A stretch of 64,000 nt of DNA from Gautieria morchelliformis (taxonomy: Eukaryota > Basidiomycota > Agaricomycetes > Gomphales > Gomphaceae). The stretch spans positions 55,155-119,154 of the forward strand of contig WHVA01000361.1 of the NCBI GenBank assembly GCA_015179125.1. The letters run 5' to 3'. A program made the position numbers and the translations under genes. The notes beneath the pieces were generated by a model. That model worked only from the letters and a program-made list of their open reading frames with translations, had not been told where the DNA came from and made no database searches. Shown here piece by piece: positions 31,963 through 44,369 of this stretch; position 1 is the first letter of the stretch; each line of letters opens with the position of its first letter.

Positions 31963-32402
31963 AAGGTCTGATGGAATAAAGGTCAATTGGATGGGTAGGG
32001 GGTGAATGTAAAATTCCTTGGGTAGCAGAGAATGATACCCGTTATGATGAGCAATACAACACGTTATGATTTGGTTTGTCACCGTGAACTCAACTCCAAC
32101 GATAGAGGCCTTGAAAGCTGCAAATTTAATCCCATGAATGGCAGTAGTTCTTGGATAGAAAAACTTCTCTTCGTTGCAGAAGGAAACATAGTGGCGGGCG
32201 GACTGACGAATAGCATGCACACACATACTGACACAGATCCCATGGGACCCACCGGTGAGTTTGCCATATTTATCCCCTGAGACACCGCGCGTATGTAACA
32301 TAATAAGGATTGCAGGCTCAACTACTCGCAAAGTTCTTAAAGTCACCCTCTGTCATAAAAATCAGAAGGAATGTGAGATTTGCACATGTGACTGGGCATA
32401 CT
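31963..32402. other. Convergent intergenic region
   Basis: This lies between the 3' ends of the LysM-associated gene and TSC13. No gene or repeat is seen, and it presumably holds both polyadenylation regions. Confidence 0.45.
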
Positions 32403-33834
32403 TTATATGAAGAAAGGAAACAGAGCCTTTCTTTCCCTTGGATATTCCTTCCCGAATTCACGTTTGTAGGCGCGGTGCTTTTTGAGGGCCCAGAGGAACA
32501 TTTGACCGGTCGAAAGAGCGAGGAATGCGTACGCTCAAGGAAGAACGCAGTCGAGAGCACAGCATGATTATGATGTCCACGTAAATTGTCAGGTAATATA
32601 GAACGCACCAAAAACGTTATTGGTCATGATGGCAATCGCTGTCCAACTTAATATTTCCCACAAATAATTTGGGCATGACACGAGATTGAAACCAAAACCT
32701 CTTGGGATTGCTCGTGTCGTTGTGCCTGGAGGACGTAAGTTGCGTAAAGCGATGTGGGACTGCAAGTTGAATATTTCGGCAAGCTATATGACAGGTAGTA
32801 TACGGTTTCAGCGGGGGCGAATAAGTGGCAAGGATATGAGACATAGAACGGAACCGGGCGACTTACCGCCCAGAATCCGGTCATAGCCCAAATGAAATTA
32901 GTGTTGTCACGTATCGTCCCTGCTAATTTCCGTGAGCTATATGCCGGTGTGTATATTGCCCACGCAAGTGCTAGTCCTGTCAGTGGACAAACTGTCAGCA
33001 CGAGGTGTTCCTGGTCTGTATATCAGTACAGATGATATTCACCACTTCCAAGGTGATAATGCGCGGAACTACGTGACGAGAAAACGATGTGAATAGGAAG
33101 GCAACAGAAAATCTGAGCGCGTACTTCTTAAATATGTTGCTGAAAGGCATCGTTGCATGTGAGAAGCGATGGACACTGATAGGAGAATTAGGCAAGGGCG
33201 GTGAACGTATGGCAGAGCACCAACAATAAAGTCTCCAGCTCCCGTTTGACGAAATGCGCCATAACCATCGCATAGGTGAACCTAAGCGGTAGTATCAGCA
33301 CAGATACGGCAGCATACAGGCATTGAACCAACTTTTGAAGTTGACTGTGTTCAAAATTTCTGCCGTAGAATATAGCAGGGAAGTGGTAAAACAGCGGATG
33401 GATGATCAAAGGTCCAGCCTTCACCAACCCAGCCACGACACGATGAGTTGGGGATGCAATTGAAGAGTAGACTACATACTCACGTACTCTACCAGAAACA
33501 CAAGCTTCCAACTAATTTGAGGACCCAAATCTTTGACTACCAGCTCTCCACCAGTGGTTATACCAAGCTTGGTGAGCGTGGTCTGCTCATCCAGAGCCTT
33601 GTTAGTATTGTCGCTTTTCAAGGAGAGCTTTTGGCGATCGGGGTGAAACTACACAAACTGTTGCCACGGGTATCTTTAAAAGGTAGCGTTGTGGAGACCT
33701 ACCTTGGGGAACTTCTTCGCAATTGCTCGCTTGACATCTCCAACTGTCGCGTCCTGTTTTGGCAGTTCCAAGGAAATGGGCAGAGATCTTGCGATTTTGG
33801 GGGGCTTTCCACGGGCTGAGACAGTGACGTTCAT
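32403..33834 (-). CDS. TSC13: Very-long-chain (3R/trans-2) enoyl-CoA reductase
   Basis: TSC13/TECR catalyses the last, NADPH-dependent reduction of each fatty-acid elongation cycle in the ER, feeding sphingolipids. Eight exons are supported: 33703-33834, 33484-33648, 33225-33418, 33125-33175, 33043-33068, 32867-32976, 32609-32783 and 32403-32533. They give 327 residues, near the usual 300-330. The N-terminal ubiquitin-like part is MNVTVSARGKPPKIARSLPI. The family hallmark KRELETLFVHRFSHATMPF spans the exon 3/4 join. HYHLGSGLALAWAIYTPAYS, LAEIFNLQSHIALRNLRPPG and the conserved GFGFNLVSCPNYLWEI follow, with the conserved active-site Tyr in the last. The C-terminus FLWALKKHRAYKREF and RKALFPFFI is typical. 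Exon 5 is only 26 bp. All joins keep phase, so the gene looks functional. Confidence 0.93.
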
Positions 33835-34324
33835 GACAACGGAGACCACCAGAGAGAACCTAACAATATGGGATTTTTCTTAGGATTTGAAATGGCTTTG
33901 TACTTGTTTGGTTGTATATATCTGCCATAGCCACAAGCTATTTTACCTAATAAGGGAACCGTAACCCTGTTGCTCACTGTGAATGCTAACGTCCTCGTCC
34001 AAATTTCCGAATGCACAGTCAAGGATATTATCACGGCTAACCTCTCTTTGTTCTGTTTACTTGGCAATGAGTCAAAATCTACCACACTATACTTGCAACG
34101 TCCTACCACACGTTATGCGCATGCCTTTTCTCAGCCAGACCCTCAGCTATAGACTATAGCCCTCCTAGAGTTGATCATGAAATCAGAAGGTTCCTCTCAC
34201 TCATCGATGGATCCAGACCGCTTGCAGCCTGTAATCCATTACCCAAAATGACATGCCATAGGGTTACCCCCTCAACCCAGTCGACTTTTAAAGCGCTCGA
34301 GCTGTATCCTTAGTTAAACATTGG
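33835..34324. other. Intergenic region between divergent TSC13 and VIT/VWA genes
   Basis: This is 490 bp upstream of both genes, so it should hold two promoters. No strong TATA box or repeat was recognised. Confidence 0.4.
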
Positions 34325-37300
34325 ATGGCACTCCCTTCATCTGACTTCTCAGGCATCGTATCCCCCTCGGACCAGAGTGACGCGATATGCCTACCACTAA
34401 AGTCACTCGACGTTCATATCTTCATTGTCGACGTTTCTGCCCGCGTCTTCCTACGCCAAGTGTACCAGCACCACGGATCTGATATACTTTCCGAGACCTA
34501 CTACGTATTCCCAGTGCCAGCACGCGCCGCAGTATGCAGCTTTGAAATGAAAACCACCAATGGGACCCGGCTCAAAGGAATCGTAAAGGAGCTTTCCCAA
34601 GCGCAAGAAGATTATCAGGAAGCCCGCAACAAGGGATGGTTGACTGGTCTTCTCGAGCAATTTCGCCAAGACGGTATGAGTCTTTCTTCCAATATGATAG
34701 GTGCCACCCTTTTCCGGACATTTTGGACTCTCATCAGAGACAATTCCTGGATTATAAAAGGGTTTTCAAATTTAAGAATAGCTCAATGTTTTCCTTCCAT
34801 TTAGTGTTTGTTGTGTCCATAGGCTCAATGCCACCTGATACCGATGTCACAGTTTTGCTTTCAGTGAGCTGCCCTTTTCTTACCCTAACAAGCCGCCTTA
34901 TCTGTTCTTTTCAGTATGTCGTAGACATGTCCGAGGATGACCAAATTGACACTGTTCGGTTTCAGCTTCAATCGCATGTTCGCCCTCGGTATGGTGCACC
35001 ACCGAACTCCTTCCTAGATCACGATACGACCCAAAGCGGGCCTCTGAGCATCACTGTCGACATAGAGATGCCTGGTGACATCTTTGGTGTCACATCTAAC
35101 CATAATCCTTTTAAGGATCTTCCTGCCTCCACCCCAGGGCCAGGTCACTCTCGCCATTTTGTCCGTAAACAATTTGTTTCAGAGTATTCCGACTTTGGGA
35201 AAGATTTCTTGCTAACCGTGCATGCCTTCGGACTTGGCAGGCCCCGCTGCTTCGCAGAATGTCTGTCTCACAAAGAAAACTCACTACGTTCCGTTGCTGG
35301 CCCAACGACGGCTCTGGCATTGACAATTATTCCTCGGTTTGACTTGAGGAGCCCACCAGCACAGGATTATATATTTCTGATTGACAGGTCTTTAAGCATG
35401 GAAGGACATAGAATTGAGATGGCAAAACAAGCTTTGAAACTGCTTTTGACTCAGCTACCGCCCACCCAATCGATGTTCAATATATACAGCTTCGGGACGA
35501 TAGTTCAACCGATGTGGTGTGAGAGTCGCGAATACACGGATGCTACTCTCCGTGAGGCGGTACGATACTTCTACCATGAGCCTTTATCGTCGGCTTGACG
35601 TTTACACTTTACAGGCGGATCGCATAGATAGCATGGACGCTTACATGGGAGGAACGGAGTTACTTCCTGCACTAGTTGAAGTTTTCGGGTCGAGGAAACG
35701 GGATATGCCCACCTGCATATTCGTGCTTACGGATGGCTGCGTGAGTTCTCAGAAATCATGGGCTATATATATACTGAACTCAGGCCTTCCAAGGTCGATC
35801 CCCCTGGGGAGATGAGGGAGACGAACGTGGCGATAGATTGTGTCCGCCAAGCTGTCTCGGATGCTCAATCTGGCGCGGCTCCTCTGCGCATATTTACGCT
35901 CGGAATTGGTAGTGGTGCATCCACGGCATTATGTCAGGGACTTGCTACAGCTGGCAATGGATCATGCATGATGACAGTGGAAGGTGAACCCTTGGCTTTC
36001 AAAGCCAAGCGGTTGATGAACGCCATGCAGGCCCCCAAAGTCAGGGACATGAGCGTTGACTGGGGTGCTCCCAGTCAAGGTATGGACATATTATATCCTG
36101 AAATCTTCTTATTGGTTTTCTTACGGACGACGTTGAAGTTCGGCAAGCACCACACCGAATTCCAGCTCTCTCACCAGGAATGAGGCTCCTCCTCACAGCC
36201 ATTGTTCCAGGTGAACAGGTGCCGAGAGTAGTAACCCTAAGGTTGCACCTGACAAACGGAACCACGTTGAATTACAACGTGCCTGTCGCACCAATATCGC
36301 ACCACGCTCCATCAAGTCTAGCAGATGCATTGGGGGGGACCAGAGAGATCCCTCCGCTAATTCATACGCTTTCCGCACACATGCTCATCCAGGACGTTGA
36401 GGGAGGTGATACGCAACCGCCCGAGTTGCAGGAATCGGTTACACCGAGTCCCGAAACCAGACGAGCTATCGTGAAGAGATACATCGTCGACCTTGGTACA
36501 CAGTATCAGGTAGCAAGCTCACACACAGCGTTCGTCGCGGTTGCCACTCCCAAGCTGCCCCGGAAGCATAGGAACAATAATCATCGAGACCTCCAGTCAA
36601 AGGATGGTCGTCACCAGAATTCGCAAGGGGACAGCACAACGGGCGGACCCACATCTCACGACCAGGGGTCGAGAGGTGGCCATACAAATGGCACACAGGG
36701 CCCTCATTCCCAGACCGGTGCCGGAAATGGCTCCAACTCCAAGACTGGTGGCACTTCGGACCCTGAAGAAAGACAAACCCAGAGCCCCGCTAGTCGGATG
36801 CCCGGGGCGTTTAGACAGTCCTCCGATGGAAAAGCAACAGGGCTGTTCGACTTCTTTGCCTACAATCCTTCCCCAGAATCGGTGCCCGTGGCGGAGGTCA
36901 TTTGTGTTCCCAACCCTCGGGGGGGCAGTCCGATGATTTTCACATCTTCACATCTGCCTCGATATACCACGATCATCATGATCGCCGGTTCGTGGCTGAA
37001 GTCATTGAAGTCATTTGTATTCTCGAAAACTCCACCCGAAGGACGAAGACAAGGACCTTTTTCGGTGTTCCCAGCGACGCATGATCAATTAATCCCAGGA
37101 GCCGTTCTGGAAGTTGTCACATTGCAATCATTCGACGGTTCCTTCTCTGGAATATCAGGGGAGCTGTCCTCGCTTGTGAATATTCCCGAGTCGCGACTCC
37201 GCGAGGTGACTCCCTCGATGGCATACGGGGAAAAAAACGAATCCGTATGGGCGACAGCGATCGCAGTTGCGTATTGCACGAAAAACCTCGTTCACCATAT

Positions 37301-37415
37301 TGACTTGTGGGAAGATATGGCGGAAAAGGCGCAATGTTTCGGTTCCAGTGTGTGTGGGAGCGACGACGTATTCCAAAACATTGTCCAGGAGGCTGTCAAA
37401 CTTTTCCAGCCCTAA
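34325..37415 (+). CDS. VIT and von Willebrand A domain protein
   Basis: Six exons (34325-34673, 34805-34863, 34915-35559, 35615-35740, 35794-36079, 36139-37415) join in phase to 913 residues. The VIT domain is seen as RVFLRQVYQHHG, ETYYVFPVPARAAVCSFEM and GTRLKGIVKELSQAQEDY, ending near DTVRFQLQSHVRPRYG. The VWA domain has the MIDAS motif DRSLS in IFLIDRSLSMEGHRIEM, the Thr in YMGGTEL and the Asp in FVLTDGC. A Ser/Gly/Gln-rich linker (36560-36850) leads to a C-terminal block with LQSFDGSFS and VWATAIAVAYCTKNL, also found in related basidiomycete proteins and vault-PARP-like proteins. No signal peptide is evident, so it is probably intracellular. Its function in fungi is unknown; VWA/MIDAS domains usually bind protein partners through a metal. 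Confidence 0.88.
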
Positions 37416-38654
37416 TATGGATCGACACACCCATACACGGTTATATCATATACCTAGTGATAGATAAGCGTAGGCCAGATTGCACACGTCCCCTGCGCTA
37501 GCATTCTTTTTTTTTTCATGCCGATAGTAATTGTAGAGCTGTCAATAAGCGAAGAATCATATGTTGATGTAAACAAGGTAACCATCTGCTGAGGACCATA
37601 CCTGCAACTCCATAGCTCCCATATGTATATGTAGCATACGTGAACCCATTCACAGTGCCGGCTGCGCGACCTCAAAGTTTGTTAGCCTCTCGATACGTAG
37701 TCAGAAGGTTATTGGTTCAGTATGAGTTCAGATGTACGTACATCGATGCATTGTCTTAGATTATTGTGGGCCTTTGAAATTTGTATGATCGAGGCTGATC
37801 ATATACAACGGTGATACCCGGCCCTTACACATGGCACTATAACCATGTGGTCTGCCATGTCGGAAAGTTTACTCCGCATGCACCTGACAAAATGTGTGGA
37901 ACCGTGGATTGTGGTCCAAAGCTGTTCCGAACAGCTTTGGGCCACAATCCACGGCATTCATGTTCCAACCCCGTAAATGATGAGACATACTGGTGGATAA
38001 TTGTCTTGGCGGGTGTGGCGCATATGGGGAAGCTTTAATGTTCCACATGCCAGACATCAAATGGTGGACTGATGATTTCCAAGGGTGTCGAATCGGTATC
38101 AGAAGGTAGGCATAGTCACATAAACTAATCCCTGGCCAGAACCCTTATTGTTCCAGGAGAAAATAACATAAGAATGCACTAGCCGAAATTGCGTTCCCAC
38201 CCAGCAATAAGTGAAACCTGATTCTGAGGATGATCGTGTTGAATGACCGAAGCGCCAAGCTCGCGCGGAGTCTCAAATCACTATTGTTAACCTGATCTGC
38301 TGTAGCAGTTCCGGCAATGTGGCTGATACGCCCGACCGCTCCTTGTTGTGATAGGCCATATTGGGCGACGCGTAGCTTATTATATCCTGGATTATGTCGG
38401 CGGGCCCCCGACTTATCTTTCCGTTCCGGGTCCATAAACAACTTGTCTCAAATGGGAACATAAAAGCTGGCGGAAACGCCAAAAGGACGCCAGCTGCAGG
38501 GCAGACCCCAGAGCAGGAGTGCACATCACTCACAGCCTCGCTCGCTCCCTGTCCTTTAAGCTTTACGACTTTCGACCCCTGGTGGGACTCTTGTTCATAA
38601 CGCCGAACCATATCGACACGTTGGACCCCACACTCTCCTTCAGTTTAATTCATC
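37416..38654. other. Intergenic stretch with a long hairpin
   Basis: Apart from the palindrome at 37902-37954 and weaker matches between its flanks, no gene is recognised. Open frames at 37811-38060 on both strands are the two arms of the hairpin. Confidence 0.4.
37902..37954. repeat. 53 bp near-perfect palindrome
   Basis: Two 26 bp arms (CCGTGGATTGTGGTCCAAAG onward) pair with one mismatch around a single central base. Weaker inverted similarity continues outward, with ATGTGTGGAAC left and ATTCATGTTCCAAC right. The complete foldback is therefore larger, perhaps a MITE of about 250 bp. Confidence 0.75.
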
Positions 38655-39414
38655 ATGGCTCATTCCGCTGCTCTACGGTAAGACGAATACGCTGTCCCAG
38701 TGCCACTCGTTAGCTCATACCTCCCCACATAGTCCATTCGGTTTCTCCCAGCCCACACGCATCACGACCAAAACCGAAAAACGCGTCGCCACACCCATCC
38801 CTCCTGAGGATTCCGAGCCTCTCGTCCGCCCGGCGATCCCGCACCGCAAGGCCAGGTCCCATCGGGCGACCCTGTCCATCGACACCCTTGGCTCATGCCG
38901 GCCGGCGCTGCTACCGTGTCAGCGGCGAAGCACACCGCAGCGCTCGTTCCCAGATGAGGAAGACGAAGACGTGCTGCAGTCACCGCGCTGCAGACACGAG
39001 AAGCGGCGTCCCACCCGTACGCAGCCGCCTCGTCACGCTCATGCCCCCAGCGTCGTCTCCCCCATGTCGCCCGCTGCCAGGAAGAAGCTCTCCGGCATTC
39101 AGCTGTGCACGTCGCCCTCCGAGATGCCGATCATCCACGAGGGCCTCCCCGAGAAGCAGCTTCAGGAGCAAATAAAAGAGGTGTACCGCGCGCTGCGCCG
39201 CGTCGAGGATGAGCGCGAGAAAATTTTGAGCCATATGATGGCGGGGAGGGTAGACCAGTGCCGAGTGGAGCGCGAGTTGGAGGAGACCCGTCGGGAGAAC
39301 CAGCGGCTGACGGCCCGCCTGGAGGACATGTTGAGGAGTTCGATGATGAAGAGTCCGCTCAGCGCGCGGAGCGAAGATGGGTGGGGAAGCAGTATGTATA
39401 TCATGGATGCTTGA
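38655..39414 (+). CDS. Basic coiled-coil protein, unknown
   Basis: Exon 1 (38655-38677) encodes MAHSAAL. A 55 bp intron (38678-38732, GTAAGA...ATAG) joins in phase to exon 2 (38733-39414): SPFGFSQPTRITTKTEKRVA and an Arg/Pro-rich region with an acidic DEEDED patch. From KQLQEQIKEVYRALRRVEDE to ENQRLTARLEDMLRSS it is strongly helical, a likely coiled coil of about 75 residues. The total is about 233 residues. GC content is higher than in the surroundings. No family is recognised; a cytoskeletal or scaffold role would be a guess. Confidence 0.65.
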
Positions 39415-39961
39415 GGGACACTGAAAATATAAGTACTCTCGGATCTTTCGCATTAGTCTGGAGGCTTAGGTGATGGCATCGATGGGGCCGGGCCGGTTTA
39501 GCAGAAGAGATGGAGAAAATACCCCCTTTGTTTGGTCCTGACCCTCATGATACGCTTCCCGGTGAAGGCCGTACTAGTTCATCGAATCATTCCGCGTCAC
39601 TTAGAATACATGGTCCCACGCCATAATTTTATCTTACTCATCGGTGCGCATAAAGATATTAACCGTCCATGAGATGATTGAGAACGTGCATGATTTCACA
39701 ATCAACCACGCTGTTGGACATTGAGAAGCAGCAATTCAATAAACAGTGGTGACGATGGGTGACTCGATGCGTAATAATGTATAAAGACAGCGGAGAGACT
39801 TGCGTTGAGACGGAAAACATAAGAGCCACGAGGGCATACAAAGAAGAGCAATCAGTATGCCAACAGCATACAAAACGTACACAAGCTGGAAATAGTCGGG
39901 TCCAGGAATATTATTATCAGCATCACCATCATGGCATCACTATAGTGGGGTCCACCAGAAC
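39415..39961. other. Convergent intergenic region
   Basis: This lies between two convergent genes. No supported gene or repeat; a short His-rich open frame at 39900-39940 arises from a CATCACCATCATGGCATCAC tract. Confidence 0.4.
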
Positions 39962-41782
39962 TCAATCGACGCGCCGGACTTCGAACCGATCCCAGCTAGG
40001 ATAATTTAGCGACTCCATTCTAGGCACGGGAAGCTCGAGTGGAAGCGAAACGATCTTCAGCTTGCGCTGGTCGACATCGTGCAGGGAAAAGGGTAACGAC
40101 GGCCTTCGATGTTTATCTGGGGGTGCTGGGTGTATATGTAGTAAGTGCGATGAGGAGGACGAGGATGGGGAGGACGAGGACGCGTGGGTGGAACAACCAG
40201 GTCCGGGATGCTGCGGTGAGACGAGAGAGGAGAGTTCAGCGAGTGCCTCCGCGTTATTCGGTTGCAGTCGCAGCATCATTCTTAGATCTGCGGGTGGCGT
40301 ATGAACGGGCCGTTGAGGCCGGAGATACAGCGCACAGCGCACCTCGAGCTGCGTCCTCTGGACGTCTTAGCATCTTACGTGCCTTCGCACGGCGCCAATA
40401 ACCTTTGCCGCTTTTATGCTGCCCAAGGGCAAGCGTGCAAGCGCGCTCAGCGGCGCTCCAGCTGGCACAAAACGAGTCAGACTGATGCCGATACAGGTCT
40501 AGACACCCGTGCGACACGCACTTTTCAAGCTTTAGATGTGCCGCGGCGAGATTCAGTTGATAGTGCGGGAGTTCGGGTTCGATCTCGTGCGCGTGTATAT
40601 AATGCCGAATGGCAAGCTCAAAATCCTGCTTTTTGAAGGCGTCGTTGCCCTAGGGTATGGCGGATAAATGGCAGGTCGCTCGCACCATAGGCGAGTTGAC
40701 GTACTTTTTCTTTGGCACGCTCGGCCTTGATATAGCGCCACTCCATAAGCTCACCGATGGACATGTCATCGACACCATCGCACTCGTCGGCCTCGAGGCC
40801 ACCAAAGTCCAGCCGACACTCCCATACGTCCTCTTCCTCTTCGGTTTCCCAGCCCCAGACGCCCGAGCCCCGCCCATCCCACTCGCGCTCCTTTCCGGCC
40901 CGCTTTCCCGCTTCCTCCTCGTCCTCCCGCACGGTGCGTTCGCAGACCTCACCAAGATGGTCTGTCGAGCAGCCACAGTCGCACCATTTGGTGGTGAGCT
41001 TCTCGCGCAGGACCAGCCCGTAGCCGCGCACGTCGAACTCGCGGGCCGTGCGCCAAAGGGTGTCGACCAGGCGCTCATAACCCAGTTTGAGTTTCATTCG
41101 CCAGTCATCCCACGCCGGATGCTTTCTTGTCTTATCCCGGACAAGGCAGTGCCGTTCCAAGAGCTCGAGGCCGGGAATGAGGGAGCCGAGAAGAGGCGGT
41201 CGATGAAATGTAGGCGGTGGGGCGGCTTCGAGCGATTGGAGGTGAGCCTTGAGATATGGGTAGAAGGGAAGAAGACGTAGAGAATGGAGGCCACGTTGTC
41301 GCATATATGAATGTTGTGGGAGATGGCCTGCGAACGTTTCAGCGCTGGGGCGAGGCAGGCGCCGGCACACTCACAAAATGGCGTATGGCAGTATACGACC
41401 ATAAGACCGACTTGGTAGCTACACGCTCTCCGCTCTGCCTGAGATCCATTGCGAGTGCGGCTCTGAAAAAGTCCCTGAGCTCTTCGGAATCGGCGTTATT
41501 TGCCACCCACGCTGGGCCGGACAACGCGACACAGTTGTGGATGAGCTTAGGGATGTAGACGAGGGCTATGTTGTGTATCCGTGTGGAAAAGAGGCGAGCA
41601 ATGTCGTGCTGATAACGCAGCAGAAGTATTCTGGCGATGCAGCGCTCCATCTGCGCGATGGAGGTCATGGTCTGGGCGACGCCCATGTCCATAGACGGAG
41701 GAATGTGGAGATCCAGCAGACCCTCGTCTTCAGCATTGTGTCTGCGCTTTGAACGCCTCTTTTTGGTGGGTCGAGGAGGCAT
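39962..41782 (-). CDS. TPR-repeat protein
   Basis: Five exons (41397-41782, 40705-41344, 40522-40649, 40343-40461, 39962-40287) join in phase to about 532 residues starting MPPRPTKKRRSKRRH. The first about 330 residues are unassigned and include the cysteine-rich stretch TTKWCDCGCSTDHLGEVC and a Glu-rich region. The TPR part reads KEKGNDAFKKQDFELAIRHY, then PELPHYQLNLAAAHLKLEKN, WSAAERACTLALGQHKSG, KGYWRRAKARKMLRRPEDAA and NNAEALAELSSL. That is the arrangement of three TPR motifs seen in Hsp70/Hsp90 co-chaperones. A Ser-rich tail ends SWDRFEVRRVD. Chaperone binding is inference; the N-terminal function is unknown. Confidence 0.78.
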
Positions 41783-42737
41783 ACTCACTGACGACGGTAG
41801 TCGTGGGCGAGAAGCCGGCGCGTTATTATCGGATCTGGCTCCGCGGCGCAGGAGGCACGCGAGTTACAAATTTGTATTATCCGAGTGCCAATGTACGTCA
41901 GTATAGCTCGAGCGCTCTCCATGTCTAGTCGAAGGTTGATAGTTACATTGCAATACGGGATGTTTTTATATTACTGTAGGTTTTTATATTTACTGTAAAG
42001 ATTATGTAAATTTAGCGAAAGCTGGAAGCTGGACTATTACAGTCCGGTTATACTTAGTGTCGGCGAAATACAGTTGTGTAGCACGCGCTTTGGTTTCCAT
42101 AACTTCTTGTACTCGAAAGTGCACCGTGTGGCAACCGGGACCACCCACCGCAACTGCATGTGGCACTCGACTCGGAGATGGGAAAGGCCCTCACGTTGCG
42201 CCTCCCTAATATTAATGATATAACGTGCCCTGTATTTCTTGACAAGGATCGCTAAGAAGCTGGTGTACCGTGACGGAGTGCTCGTGTATACACAAAATTC
42301 CAGACATCTCAGTACATATATCGTCCGAGAGGGCATCAGACCAGTGATGTTCTTGAACTCTCGTCCGAATCAGTGCCGTGGCTATATTAGCGATCACTCA
42401 TCCTAGATCCACTGATGGATTTCTCGTAGCTGGATAAAAGTCAGAGATTCGTGCGAGGTCCGACAGAAGCACACGATGACTTGATGATGACAGGCATTGC
42501 AGTGGAAAGTCGGATCTATCCGGAGGGTGACTTACGATTTGCACGCAATACTGTACATTTTCTAAAGATCATTGTTTAAACCTGGGGGACTGTCTGAGTC
42601 CAGCTAGTTAATCACAGTATGACCCACGACCCGTATCCCATAACTTGTCACTTGAGGAGTCAGTGGTTGGAGGTGAGCCACGACATCGTCCACAGGAAAC
42701 TCAATCACAGTGGTGCCTATACATAATATACATAACT
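41783..42737. other. Intergenic stretch with a short copy shared with 24.9 kb
   Basis: At about 42110-42215 a segment matches 24920-25015 in the same orientation (ACCCACCGC, then ATGTGGCACTCGA, GAGATGGGAA, CCCTC and GTTGCGCCT). From about 42470 onward the sequence matches the 3' flank of DUF6533 copy A. No gene is supported. Confidence 0.5.
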
Positions 42738-44369
42738 TCAATCCGATTCCACAGATAGCCCAGATGGCACCACCACTCTGAAACTCCCTATTCCCGTGAA
42801 GTTCGAGGCTCTCTGGGCATTTTCTGAAACATAGATACGTTCGCGCATGTTGAGCAGAAGTCGACTACACAATGAGCATGGGAGGGCAATAGACCACCTG
42901 TAAATAAGGTGCTGGTATACGTAGCCAGTACTTCACGAGTCCTGACACACACCAGAGAGCAACCTGTAGGTAATTTTGAGAGGCGAGGGCCCAGGCCAGA
43001 CAATTTATGAGAAAAATGGCAAACATGCTGCAGACCTGGTTCAAGCAGCCTCATATATGTCAAGGCGATCTAGTACTTACGTTAAAAAATAGAGTACACT
43101 GGTCTGTATTAGTCTCTCTACCCACACGAATGGAGGGTCGGAACACACCTATCACGTATAATCAGGCGTAGCAGCGAGGAATCGCAGTTGTTTTTGTACT
43201 TGGTCCAGGCCTTGTACAGCATCAAAAAACACAGAATACTTTCACAGATGAGTGGCGGGATCCAGGTGAGGAAGTATAGTGGTGGCTGAGGACCAACGTA
43301 GCAACCCGCCCATATCCATGGTGGCCCAGGAATACCTGGAGAGTTAGTCAGACAAAAACTGCCATAGAAAGGTCACAATTGTAGTCGCAATATACTTTGT
43401 GGAAAGCCCGTATCTACAACAGCAAGGGAGCCAGAAAATTCGGCAACAAATAGTATGCCAAACAATACTAGCAGCTTTATATTGCGTTCATAAACAGCGT
43501 ATAGCTGTGGGGGATGTACCGTTATAAGAGAATGCCCGATAATTGAAGCAAAGAGAAGATATGTACGCGAGTCATCAGGATACCTGCTCATCAAATATGA
43601 ACATTGCAACATCCTACCAGACTTGTACTTACTTTGCGAGGTAACTATAGCGATAACCTCCCTGTTAACAACTCAGGAAAGGCAACTGAAGATCAAAAAT
43701 TTGCACCCTGGACTTACGATACGATTTCCACCCAGTGATAATCGGTGCAGCTGCCGAAACGGAGGGTCTGTGAGTAAAGAGTTCTTGTCCGGCAGCAGTG
43801 AGAACATACAACTGAAGGGGAATCAGTGGCCCACGTGTGTACCATGTCTATACGAGCGCACCTTCAGCGAAACAAACGGCCATGTGTACACTTTTTGAAG
43901 GGATTAAAAATATGACAGTTTGGAAAGAAGCGACTTCACTTGAGATATACAGGATAAGGGTAAACGGTCCAAAATACCGGTTCTATGAAAGGCGCTGTCA
44001 GCCTCGTCCTGGCCCAGCTGAGAAAGTGGAAAGTTCTACGAATAGGAATAGCCCTTTTCCAAATGTGTGTCCTGGGTAATTCCATACAAGTCGTATCTGC
44101 GTATAATTGCGTAAGAGTTCGATGACTGTCAACTTGTGACTGACGTACCTCGGTGTCAAAGGTAAGAACTTTAATCATAGTTAGCCGTCTTGCTCAGTAT
44201 TAGCTGCAAGAATTTCACCATGGTCATACAAAAGAAAGGCAAGGGAGGCAAAACAGGAAGCGTTGACAATCCGTTCTGCGGGTAGATGGTAATTAGTTAC
44301 ATCATTGAAACATACCCTGCTTGGGAGTCGCACACCTGCGGAAACCAGTGTCGCCAAGCTGAATTCCAT
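42738..44369 (-). CDS. DUF6533-type seven-helix membrane protein (copy B)
   Basis: This is a paralogue of 25086-26716 on the opposite strand. The start is ATG at 44369 (MEFSLATLVSAGVRLPSR). Spliced exons give RIVNASCFASLAFLLYDH with VLTFDTE, then IRLVWNYPGHTFGKGLFLF, NRYFGPFTLIL and FGSCTDYHWVEI. Next come LYAVYERNIKLLVLFGILF, SVLYFLT and MFAIFLINCLAWALASQNY, and the last exon has WSIALPCSLCSRLLLNMRER. The stop is at 42738-42740. Intron positions match copy A. Homology includes upstream and downstream flanks (about 42470-44450). No certain lesion was found, but not every join could be proved. Confidence 0.6.

Noticed and set aside
40657-41280. 207-residue plus-strand frame
   Set aside because: It is a shadow of exon 2 of the TPR gene, whose five minus-strand exons join in phase and show TPR motifs.
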